Positions 36,401 to 42,733 of a stretch of 56,580 nucleotides of DNA are shown one piece after another (within the stretch, counting starts at the first letter, position 1; the number at the start of each line of letters is the position of its first letter). The position numbers and the translations under genes are program-made. Source of the DNA: Lachnospiraceae bacterium (GTDB lineage: Bacteria > Bacillota > Clostridia > Lachnospirales > Lachnospiraceae); assembly GCA_900759665.1 (NCBI GenBank), contig CAAEWE010000032.1:1-56580 (forward strand), in the 5' to 3' direction. A model generated the notes under the pieces. The model had not been told where the DNA came from. It worked only from the letters and a program-made list of their open reading frames with translations, and ran no database searches.

Positions 36401-36609
36401 GTCTCTCCCTTTGCTGTCATCTCCTGTTTGTTCAGGCAAATACTGCCTGTCCATATGGCAGTGTCCGCAGCTTCATGTGTGGGAAGCGTTTTTCCGGCTG
36501 CCTCCTCCCCGTGAGATACCATGATGTCTCCCGGACTGCTAAACAGCAATGCAGCCGTCATGATAACAGACAGGATCCTTTTTCGTTTTCCTGTAAACAA
36601 ATTCCTCAT
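33484..36609 (-). CDS. Secreted four-module surface protein with LRR-like C-terminus
   Basis: A 1041-residue secreted protein. A signal peptide (about 1-30, ending near GDIMVSHGEEA) leads to four copies of a roughly 150-residue module (about 40-200, 210-360, 395-545, 565-700). Each copy has a THxAxDxxxWxG opening, a L-x-x-FCGxxNW core, W-[SN]-G-x3-GW, MDLSAYxxP and a closing xITxxxIYD strand. The pattern recalls carbohydrate-binding beta-sandwich modules, but I cannot name it. A Pro/Thr/Ser linker (about 700-895) with 16-residue repeats follows. The C-terminus (about 900-1041) holds two LRR_5/BspA-type units (VRIGKGAYKNNKKIKKLTV and IGKNSFAGCKKLKKIVF). No sorting motif is seen. AAAGGAG precedes the ATG. 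Confidence 0.8.
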   Translation of the reverse strand: MRNLFTGKRKRILSVIMTAALLFSSPGDIMVSHGEEAAGKTLPTHEAADTAIWTGSICLNKQEMTAKGETTSENLTEFCGKDNWGIWSGGDSKEGWIAANMMMRMDLSAYADPVVEVEGTYEPGDESNPSACLEYKFSDEDNAAMTSTDTFANGEFSQKISLKKSAESYFFMAPKNVETGAVFTISRVTVFDMANGEPVITEAPVTTEKPASYPTHSAVDRANWSGSIWVDNDLDNAGADTASQTLDEFCGKDNWFSWSGSGNGWAGANINMGMDLSAYADPVAKVTVEADKDIKNALGVCMEKPFDYAQKVNVTKGRQEYVFALNVDKSSYFAITPKETGAKIVGIEIYDRALQTPTAEPVSSEPSGIVPTAPAIVRTSEPAASPTVDPESVVPTHAAIDTAVWTGTLMVDTENMTSSWITAAENLSRFCGRKNWGGWNGGNKDDGYVSANMYMNMDLSAYEEPVVEVEGTLQCEDSYSYLQYAYDEDWETGKYIKVVSGDIDEKISLKKGFKGYFGIAPNLQTGNSGVFHITRITIYDAAVSQPQITDPPVVTAAPVNYPTHSAVDVGVWNGRLIVDKTLMASIAETSEADSNLEQFCGSENLNIWSGSGTSWAGAKLEASMDMSAYSSPAARVTIRSEKTLEQGISWTIVKDFQNWRNKGVEEGINSYVFSLDPARPAYFGIQPIQNGVTVLKVEIGEREAFHPETSEQPDTPVSTTRAAVTATPVASIPASSGATAVPASTPISTETPMPTNPSEITSSPEPGVEPGAAVKPTKTPSSSAKPGAAVKLTKTPSSSAKPGTAVKPTKIPSSSAKPGTAVKPTKTPSSSVKPGVTAQPVQSPDTSLTPSELPSETPVVSIVPTGKPLEIPTAKPQETIVPQKTTVPPVVKTEPSEKPLEAGLVIETDNNIVEVEADGESVSIVDGDNTSSSVTVGKTVVNGKICKVVRIGKGAYKNNKKIKKLTVKNSVKYIGKNSFAGCKKLKKIVFTSEKVPAIGKDAFKNIDKKAVFYVPKKSLKKYKKVLKASGGFKKTMRIVGR
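34109..34305. repeat. 48-base tandem repeats coding KPTKTPSSSAKPGTAV
   Basis: Four copies of a 48-base unit code 16-residue steps in the linker of the four-module protein. The copies differ at only a few positions, indicating recent duplication. Changes in copy number would keep the frame. Confidence 0.85.
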
Positions 36610-36685
36610 TTCAGTAAACTCCTTTCCTATACCCTATTGCGGTTATATACTTCATTTCGCATTTCCTGTCTTATTGTAGCATACT

Positions 36686-36714
36686 TTTAAAAATAAATGC
36701 CATTTATTTTTAAA
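36686..36714. repeat. 29-base AT-rich palindrome between divergent genes
   Basis: Perfect 14-base arms, TTTAAAAATAAATG and CATTTATTTTTAAA, around a single C. It lies between the surface protein gene and ispE, upstream of a TACAAT that may be the -10 box of the surface gene. It lacks the GC content of a terminator, so a regulator site or an extruding cruciform is more likely. Confidence 0.6.
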
Positions 36715-36724
36715 TGAAATCTCA

Positions 36725-36753
36725 TGTACATTCTTTTGTTTTACTGCTATACT
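36725..36753 (+). promoter_or_regulatory. Sigma-A promoter of ispE
   Basis: TGTACA (36725-36730), 17 bases, TATACT (36748-36753), with the ATG about 29 bases downstream. Confidence 0.7.
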
Positions 36754-36781
36754 AAACGTAATTCGAAAGGAGTGTTTGTTT

Positions 36782-37663
36782 ATGAGCGAATCCATTACTA
36801 TAAAAGCACCTGCAAAGATCAATCTTTCTCTGGATGTGACCGGCCGCCGCAAAAACGGCTACCATGATCTCCGCATGATCATGCAGACCATTGATCTGTA
36901 CGACGAAGTGACCATCCGCAAAACAGCCGGACCGGGCATTCATTTTTCTATGAATAAAGAACTGCCGGATCGTATCCCACCAGAGAAAAATCTGGTCTGG
37001 AAGGCTGCAAAGCTTCTGCAGGAGCGGTGCCATATCACGGACGGGCTGGATATTTATCTGGAAAAGAATATTCCCGCCGCTGCCGGGCTGGCCGGTGGAA
37101 GTTCAGACTGTGCCGCCACGCTGCTTGGTGTCAATGCACTTTGTGAGCTGGGGCTGACTCTGGGAGAGCTTTGTGATATCGGCGTTACTCTGGGTGCTGA
37201 TGTACCGTTCTGCCTCCAGAAGGGCACGATGCTTTCCGAAGGGATCGGTGAAATTCTTACGAGACTGCCGGATCTGACACCGCTGTGGACTTTACTGATC
37301 AAACCGGATATTTCCGTCAGCACCGGCTATGTGTATACCCATCTGAAGCTTGAGGAAATTACCGACCACCCTGACACAGAGCATCTGATCGACTGTATCC
37401 GCCGTCACGATGATGCGTCTCTTGCCCGCCGGTTATCCAATGTGCTGGAAACGGTTACTATCCCGGAATATCCTGTTTTAGCGGAGTTGAAGCAGTTTTT
37501 GAAGGATAACGGTGCCATCGGCTCTCTGATGAGTGGAAGCGGTCCTACCACATATGGACTTTACCAGGACGAGATCCTTGCCCGTATGGCATTCAAAAAA
37601 GCACAGGAACAATATCCGGATTATGATATCATCCTGTGCCGCACCCAGCTTCCGGAGGCATAA
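36782..37663 (+). CDS. ispE: 4-diphosphocytidyl-2-C-methyl-D-erythritol kinase
   Basis: A 293-residue cytoplasmic GHMP kinase, fourth enzyme of the MEP pathway to isoprenoid precursors; it phosphorylates CDP-methylerythritol. Seen are KAPAKINLSLDVTGRRKNGYH at the start with the conserved Lys and Asn, the glycine-rich ATP loop IPAAAGLAGGSSDCAA near residue 98, GADVPFCL near 138, and GSLMSGSGPTTYGLY near 245. Length is normal. AAAGGAG lies nine bases before ATG 36782; a TTG two codons upstream is less likely. It is monocistronic and converges with the AAA-ATPase gene without a visible terminator. Confidence 0.95.
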   Translation: MSESITIKAPAKINLSLDVTGRRKNGYHDLRMIMQTIDLYDEVTIRKTAGPGIHFSMNKELPDRIPPEKNLVWKAAKLLQERCHITDGLDIYLEKNIPAAAGLAGGSSDCAATLLGVNALCELGLTLGELCDIGVTLGADVPFCLQKGTMLSEGIGEILTRLPDLTPLWTLLIKPDISVSTGYVYTHLKLEEITDHPDTEHLIDCIRRHDDASLARRLSNVLETVTIPEYPVLAELKQFLKDNGAIGSLMSGSGPTTYGLYQDEILARMAFKKAQEQYPDYDIILCRTQLPEA

Positions 37664-37731
37664 GCCGCCTCATAAGCTCTGCAATAAAATCATAACGGCA
37701 GTAATAATAGTTCAATGCCTGTGCATAACTG

Positions 37732-39438
37732 TCAAAGGCAGACTGCAGGTTCCGTTCCGATCAGCACCTTTTTCCCTTCAAATGCAAATCCATAATGCCG
37801 GATTCGGTCTGCCGGAATCCCCTGCGACAGCAGCTCTGCATCGTAATTCTTCTCTGCAATCTGCTTCAAAGCAGACTGCACGGCATCCAGCAGAGTTTTC
37901 TCCTCGTCCGGTTCATAAACCTTAAACTCAATGATGATCGCATCCCCATTCTCTGTCAGAGGATTCAGCATAACATCATACCGGCCATAACCGCTTTCTC
38001 TGTTGGAACGTATCTCATACCTGTCCCGCAGTTCCACCAAAAGTCCCAGTACAAAGCCATGATAAAACCGCTCCGGCTGATGCTTTGCTGAGGGTTTTCT
38101 TCCAGCGTCAAAACTGCTGAAGGTAGCAAGTGCCACATCATTCATATAAATATTCATTTCCTTCAGATTACCTCTCAACAATGCTTTTACAAAATCATTA
38201 TAATTTGCATCGCTGCTTGTAAACCATCCGCGAAACATGTGCATAAACATACTCAGTGTCTCAATATTGGTAATACTTAAATTATACCATGGCTCTCTCG
38301 TAATCCCCCGGTAATCCACGTTCTCTACCTTTAAATAGCCGCTGGCAAGCAGAAGACTCCAAATTGCATTTTCATTGTGATCTAACTGATTATAGACGAT
38401 CTGCTCATCAAAGTTCACCGTGATCTGCTTCCCCTGCAGCAGATCCTCCATCTTCTCCTTTACATCTACCGACGCCGTCCGTATCAGTTTCCCTGCCAGA
38501 CTGTTGGAGCTGGTCGATGCCCAGTAAGGGTGAAGTTTCCCCTCTTTCAGATAATTTGTGATCGACCACGGATTGTAGATATCGCGATGTTCCCCAAAAG
38601 TAAACCCATCATACCATTGCTTTACCTCGCCCTTTTTGTCAGACATTCCAAAATCATCCAGTGCTGAAAACACCTCTGTCTCTGTAAAGCCAAAGCATTC
38701 GGCATACATATCTGACGTTGTCGTTACCACCCTGAGATTGTTTAAGTCTGAAAAAATAGATTCCTTGGACACTCTTGTGATCCCTGTCATAACAGCCCTC
38801 TCCAGATAGGGATTTGTCTTAAATGTGGCATTGAACAGACTCCTGATAAACGATGTGATTTCCTCCCAGTATCCCTGCACATATGCCTCCTGCATCGGCG
38901 TGTCATATTCATCCAAAAGGATGATCACCTTCCTGCCGTAATATCTGGACATATATTCACTCAAAACATTAAGCGAAGAGATTGTCAGCGCATCCGACAT
39001 ATCTATAGACAAACTACGGTACTCTTCCTTTTCTTCCGGGCTGAGACAATCCGATTCTAACAGATATCTGTTATTTCTATAAAGCCGCACGATCTCCTGC
39101 TTGATCTGTATCTTGGCATCCTCCAGATTCCCTGCTTTTACCACAGCGAAGCTTAGAAAAATCACCGGATACGTTCCCTGCAGATTTCGGTATTTCTCCT
39201 CCTCCCAGATAGAAAGACCTTCAAACAGATCTGCCCGGTTTGCATACTTATTCGAAAAGAAACATTCCAGCATACTCATATTCAATGTCTTGCCAAAACG
39301 GCGGGGACGGGCGATCAAGGTAATGTCATCCCCCTTCTCCCACCATTCTTTGATCAAATTGGTCTTATCTACGAAAAAATAATCCTGTTCTCTTAAAGCC
39401 GAAAAACTCTGCTTTCCAATGCTTATCACCTTTGCCAT
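37732..39438 (-). CDS. AAA-ATPase-like and PD-(D/E)XK domain protein
   Basis: A 568-residue protein of the AAA-ATPase_like/DUF1703 type. The first 300 residues hold the ATPase: ADKT-type YFVDKTNLIKEWWEK near residue 20, Walker A ARPRRFGKTLNMSM near 45, Walker B KVIILLDEYDTPM near 180, and GITRVSKESIFSDLNN near 225. The C-terminus (about 495-560) has the PD-(D/E)XK nuclease-like core: GRYDVMLNP, then IIIEFKVYEPDEEKTL with the conserved E-x-K. Such genes occur in many copies in Bacteroides and Clostridia, and a mobile or defence role has been suggested but not proven. CAGGTGAG precedes the ATG. Gene content around it is ordinary. Confidence 0.93.
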   Translation of the reverse strand: MAKVISIGKQSFSALREQDYFFVDKTNLIKEWWEKGDDITLIARPRRFGKTLNMSMLECFFSNKYANRADLFEGLSIWEEEKYRNLQGTYPVIFLSFAVVKAGNLEDAKIQIKQEIVRLYRNNRYLLESDCLSPEEKEEYRSLSIDMSDALTISSLNVLSEYMSRYYGRKVIILLDEYDTPMQEAYVQGYWEEITSFIRSLFNATFKTNPYLERAVMTGITRVSKESIFSDLNNLRVVTTTSDMYAECFGFTETEVFSALDDFGMSDKKGEVKQWYDGFTFGEHRDIYNPWSITNYLKEGKLHPYWASTSSNSLAGKLIRTASVDVKEKMEDLLQGKQITVNFDEQIVYNQLDHNENAIWSLLLASGYLKVENVDYRGITREPWYNLSITNIETLSMFMHMFRGWFTSSDANYNDFVKALLRGNLKEMNIYMNDVALATFSSFDAGRKPSAKHQPERFYHGFVLGLLVELRDRYEIRSNRESGYGRYDVMLNPLTENGDAIIIEFKVYEPDEEKTLLDAVQSALKQIAEKNYDAELLSQGIPADRIRHYGFAFEGKKVLIGTEPAVCL

Positions 39439-39700
39439 ACGCTCACCTGCTTTCCCGGATGCTGCACTCTCCGCCTTTGCGTGTTGCTATTCACGGCCGC
39501 CAGAGCCCACAGAAAACTGCTGTGAATAGTAACCTTTGCGTATATTATAACAATATCCTCCCCTTGACACAAGGCATTCCACGGTGTCATCCGCCGCTCT
39601 TCTTCCCTCCTGCGTTTCCACCGGTCTGTTTTTTTCCTCCTCCACATATGCAATCAGTTCATTTGTCATCTCTATTCCAATGTGATAAACCCGTCTTTCA

Positions 39701-40666
39701 TTACCGACATTTATATTGATACCCGTTCTTTTTGGCAAATGCAATCGCAGCACTTCCCTTTTTCCCATAAATAGTAACCTGCTTTTTCATGCGATCTGTC
39801 CCAAACATATTCCTGGATATCCGCTTACAAGAAGAGGGTATATAAATCTTTTTCAGCATATCGTTATCCTGAAATGCATTTTTCTCGATGCTGGTCACCC
39901 CCTCCGCAAACTGAACACTTTCCAGACATGTATCCGCAAATGCCCTGCTGCGCACCACCTTATATTTCGATTTTCCTTTTCCTTTCTGAAATACCACCTT
40001 CCGCATTCCGGAGCCTCGAAAAGCATATCCTTCTATATCCACAACAGACGCCGGTATCGTCACCTTATCAAATCCAACATTCGCAAAAGCATAGGATCTA
40101 ATCTTTTTGGTTATTTTCGGAAATGTCACATTTAAACCCGACGCTCCATGCGCAATGATCTCCCTGCTTTGATTCATTATCACGTATTTGGCGCTGTCAC
40201 GGCTTATGGCATCCCACTTTTTTGAATCATAGTCTTTCCATTTAATCCCAAGCTCCAGCACTCTTTTCTGCAAATATGTATTCGCCGGACAATATACCGT
40301 TAATTTGGAGGAACAACCGTCAAATGCATGAGCATCAACCTCCTGTATCGATCCATAGGAATCCTCCGGAAAGGGAATTACAATATTTTTCAGATTTGGA
40401 CAATTTTGAAATGCATTCGCCTTGATCCGATAACAATTATTACTTTTTGAGGTATCCTCTGCCATCCAGGACAAACTCATTTGTATCGTCTTCCAGCTTT
40501 CTCCACCCTCTGTCCCAACAAGATTTTTGTTCTCGTCCAAAATAAGTGCACCTAAAACATCGGATTTTTTCCTGGCAGATATATTCTCCGATGACCACAT
40601 CGTAACGATCATGCAACATATTATACTAATGATCAAGGTTCCAAAAGGTATTCTCTTTTTCATCAT
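39701..40666 (-). CDS. BspA-type leucine-rich repeat (LRR_5) secreted protein
   Basis: A 321-residue secreted protein. A signal peptide (MMKKRIPFGTLIISIICC) is followed by five to six BspA-type leucine-rich units: IKANAFQNCPNLKNIVIP, IRSYAFANVGFDKVTIP, IEGYAFRGSGMRKVVF, VRSRAFADTCLESVQF and IEKNAFQDNDMLKKIYIP. Members of this family are surface proteins, some binding host matrix proteins. No wall anchor is seen. It ends in YGKKGSAAIAFAKKNGYQY, the standard end of an LRR_5 stack. I start at ATG 40666, behind GGGAGA. It lies downstream of the broken kinase gene on the opposite strand. Confidence 0.88.
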   Translation of the reverse strand: MMKKRIPFGTLIISIICCMIVTMWSSENISARKKSDVLGALILDENKNLVGTEGGESWKTIQMSLSWMAEDTSKSNNCYRIKANAFQNCPNLKNIVIPFPEDSYGSIQEVDAHAFDGCSSKLTVYCPANTYLQKRVLELGIKWKDYDSKKWDAISRDSAKYVIMNQSREIIAHGASGLNVTFPKITKKIRSYAFANVGFDKVTIPASVVDIEGYAFRGSGMRKVVFQKGKGKSKYKVVRSRAFADTCLESVQFAEGVTSIEKNAFQDNDMLKKIYIPSSCKRISRNMFGTDRMKKQVTIYGKKGSAAIAFAKKNGYQYKCR

Positions 40667-40787
40667 TTTCTCTCCCTCTATCTGCATATTTTATAACTTT
40701 AAAAGCAACGCACTTAACTTCCATCGCTCCAATATGGCGAAGGATCATTAAGCCAAACTATTTTGATGAATCCCGGAAAGGAGAACT

Positions 40788-41145
40788 ATGAAATTAGCAA
40801 GCTATCTTATGTCTTTCCTCATCTTTTCGTTATTCACAATTTTTTACATATCTTATCAGTTTTTCCTCTATTTTATGGCTTTGTTTTTTATACGACTGTT
40901 CCACAAAACAGAGGCTGTTTGCAGCTATTTATTTTCAGATCTGCATCGGTGCCGGAGAGCTCTTTTTTAGTATGCTGATCGTCAATCTTTATCCTGCTCT
41001 TATGAACCACCCTGCCGGCTTAGAACACGGCTACGGAATTCAAAACATCGAGAATACCGTCAATAAATATTACGGCATAATGCGTATCACCAAGAATGAC
41101 GCCTACAAAACGGATATCTTAATTCCAATCCGAAACGATGTCTGA
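40788..41145 (+). pseudogene. Remnant of an AgrC-type GHKL sensor histidine kinase
   Basis: A frame with an excellent ribosome site (GGAAAGGAGAACT) starts at ATG 40788 with a hydrophobic multi-helix stretch (SYLMSFLIFSLFTIFYISYQ) and stops at 40970. A second frame continues over it: AIYFQICIGAGELFFSM, then GLEHGYGIQNIENTVNKY and an ILIPIRNDV end, stopping at 41145. That end is the typical last part of the GHKL ATPase domain of AgrC-like kinases. So the gene has a frameshift near 40900 and has lost most of its middle, including the histidine box and N/G1 ATP boxes. It cannot make a working kinase. No AgrA-type regulator lies next to it. Confidence 0.7.
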
Positions 41146-41183
41146 CCTGATCTGTCAAAATCCCCTTCATTTATATACCACAA

Positions 41184-41218
41184 GACGGGGCACCGCATAT
41201 GATCCGCAGTGTCCCGTC
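41184..41218. other. Ten-base-pair hairpin between pseudogene and DUF5610-like gene
   Basis: GACGGGGCAC and GTGTCCCGTC can pair (one G-U) around 15 bases. No T run follows on either strand, so it is not a standard terminator. It lies in the gap between two gene ends pointing at each other. Confidence 0.4.
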
Positions 41219-41290
41219 CTTATGAGGCTCTGTCCTAAGACATTTGTTTTGACAAATTAAAAAATCAAATTACCGTAATTTGGAAATAGA

Positions 41291-41914
41291 TCAACTGAGG
41301 TATTTGGAATAGTCCTCTGCCGTGGTTACTCCATTCTTCCAGTCGTCCATCTTCTGTCGGGTGGCATCCATGGTGTCCTGGCAGATCTGTGGAAGATCCT
41401 CTCCCCATGCCTTTGTTGCCTGCTTATATCCCTTTTCGATAGCCGCCATCATGGTATCTGCCTTGTCCGTATCTCCACCGGCAAGCGCGATCGCCATGCT
41501 GACCAGACGGTCTGAGGTCTGATCCACTCCCCAATATCCATCCTCTGCGATCGATGCCTTGGCATCATCGATGGTCTGCTGGTCTACCTTGCCTGCGATC
41601 TCACGGAATGTAGCTGCCAGATTGGTACCTGTCGCCAGGTTGAACTTCTCTGCCTGCTTACCCAAAAGCTTCTGCACCAGACTGTTCATACTATCCAGAC
41701 GGCTCTGCTGGTCTGCCTTAAGCTTTGCGATCACATTGTCTTTGTTATAAATCTGATTGGCACTGTCCTTTTTGGTCTCTGTGCTCTTCTCGAATACGGC
41801 TGCGTCATCCTTGACCTGATCCTTGGTTGTCTCTGCCGCCTTTGCTGTCTTCTCTGCCTCTGCGGTCTTGACCGCGGTATATCCGTTTACTCCATTAATT
41901 GATGATACACTCAT
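41291..41914 (-). CDS. DUF5610-like protein, probable motility regulon member
   Basis: A 207-residue protein. The start MSVSSINGVNGYTAV and the Ala/Lys/Thr-rich segment (about 12-60) resemble N-termini of flagellar-regulon proteins in Lachnospiraceae. The second half (about 80-200) matches DUF5610: YWGVDQTSDRLVSMAIALAG, DKADTMMAAIEKGYKQAT and WGEDLPQICQDTMDATRQKM. The domain's function is unknown. AGGAGG lies ten bases before ATG 41914. A sigma-28-like promoter lies about 65 bases further upstream, suggesting it is made with flagella, though no flagellar genes are in this window. Confidence 0.7.
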   Translation of the reverse strand: MSVSSINGVNGYTAVKTAEAEKTAKAAETTKDQVKDDAAVFEKSTETKKDSANQIYNKDNVIAKLKADQQSRLDSMNSLVQKLLGKQAEKFNLATGTNLAATFREIAGKVDQQTIDDAKASIAEDGYWGVDQTSDRLVSMAIALAGGDTDKADTMMAAIEKGYKQATKAWGEDLPQICQDTMDATRQKMDDWKNGVTTAEDYSKYLS

Positions 41915-41979
41915 GTTCCCGAACCTCCTTTTTCCTGTTGCGAACATATCTGCCTAAAACATATGGTTTTCTATTAAAA

Positions 41980-42007
41980 ATATCGACTGTTTTCGTTGTA
42001 TTCTTTA
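41980..42007 (-). promoter_or_regulatory. Sigma-28 (sigma-D)-like promoter
   Basis: TAAA (42007-42004), 16 bases, GTCGATAT (41987-41980) on the minus strand matches the flagellar sigma pattern TAAA-N15/16-GCCGATAT with one change. It is the only good promoter upstream of the DUF5610-like gene. Confidence 0.6.
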
Positions 42008-42028
42008 TAGGTAAATTAATTTTCATGC

Positions 42029-42055
42029 ACGTTTTCACCACTTCCGCATAAAATA
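42029..42055 (+). promoter_or_regulatory. Sigma-K-like late sporulation promoter
   Basis: AC (42029-42030), 16 bases, CATAAAATA (42047-42055) fits the sigma-K pattern AC-N16-CATANNNTA exactly. The Pro/Cys-rich gene starts 43 bases downstream behind AAAGGAGG. In spore formers sigma-K drives late coat protein genes in the mother cell. Confidence 0.5.
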
Positions 42056-42098
42056 ATCTGAATATGTCGAAAAAGTCTGTCAGAAAGGAGGCTGCCCT

Positions 42099-42686
42099 AT
42101 GTCGATCCGTCGAAGTATTGCCCGGAGAACACAATATAACTTCCGATTAAACCGTAAGGTAATTCATCTGAAGCATTGCTGGGAAGATGTAAACTCTATG
42201 CTGGATGCTTTCTGTGGTCATAAGCACAAGCCAGTCCCACCGCCGAAGCCGCCAAAGCCTCAGCCCAAACCGTGTCCATTGCCCTGTCCACCTCCCTGTT
42301 TTCCGTGCTGTCCGTTCTGTATGCCGCCAAAACCGGGGCCTGCACCGGGATCGCGCCCCTGTGTGTCTCCAAAACCACCGGGACCACCTCCTGGGCCATC
42401 GCACTGCACGCCTCCGAAACCGCCGGGTCCTCCTCCGGGATCATCCCACCGTACGCCTCCGAAACCACCGGGACCACCTCCGGGATCATCCCACTGTACG
42501 CCTCCGAAACCGGAACCTAAGCCCTGTCCTCCTCCAAAGCCGCCGGGACCTCCAAGACCTCAACCGGGACCTCCCTCTTGTGCCCCTCCGAAACCACCAG
42601 GACCTCAGCCCGGACCGTCACACTGTCCGCCACCTTGTCGTCCCCGTCCAAAACGTGATCCGTTTTTCCCGCCGTTTCGATTTTAA
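42099..42686 (+). CDS. Pro/Cys/His-rich repeat protein, candidate spore coat protein
   Basis: A 195-residue protein with a basic, non-repetitive start (RRSIARRTQYNFRLNRKVIH, then LKHCWEDVNSMLDAFCG, about 1-40). From residue 45 it is built of Pro with Lys, Gly, Ser, Cys and His: first PPKPPKPQPKPCPLPCPPPC, then 15-residue units such as PPKPPGPPPGSSHCT. It has more than ten cysteines, no signal peptide and no membrane helix. The PPG steps are not regular Gly-X-Y, so it is not a true collagen-like domain. Cysteine- and proline-rich intracellular proteins with late sporulation promoters are often coat components; that is inference. AAAGGAGG is an excellent ribosome site. Confidence 0.65.
   Translation: MSIRRSIARRTQYNFRLNRKVIHLKHCWEDVNSMLDAFCGHKHKPVPPPKPPKPQPKPCPLPCPPPCFPCCPFCMPPKPGPAPGSRPCVSPKPPGPPPGPSHCTPPKPPGPPPGSSHRTPPKPPGPPPGSSHCTPPKPEPKPCPPPKPPGPPRPQPGPPSCAPPKPPGPQPGPSHCPPPCRPRPKRDPFFPPFRF
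42390..42525 (+). repeat. 45-base tandem repeats in the Pro/Cys-rich gene
   Basis: At least three copies of a 45-base unit, opening with cctccgaaaccnccggg and ending with catcccac or catcgcac, code PPKPPGPPPG[PS]SH[CR]T. Two neighbouring copies are nearly identical. Shorter variants continue to 42620. Confidence 0.8.
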
Positions 42687-42733
42687 TACGCTCTTACTAG
42701 ATATATAGTCAGTTCAATGTATCCAATAAAAAT

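Noticed and set aside
39487..39669. 60-residue minus-strand frame starting MTNELIAYVEEE
   Set aside because: The ribosome site is weak, the end is low in recognisable structure and I know no family; it may be real but cannot be supported from sequence alone.
41184..41218. Hairpin as a terminator of the DUF5610-like gene
   Set aside because: The stem is strong but no T run follows on either strand.
42147..42489. Minus-strand frames opposite the Pro/Cys-rich gene
   Set aside because: They are Trp/Arg or Val/Pro-rich mirrors of the 45-base repeats with no ribosome site; the plus frame has AAAGGAGG and a fitting promoter.
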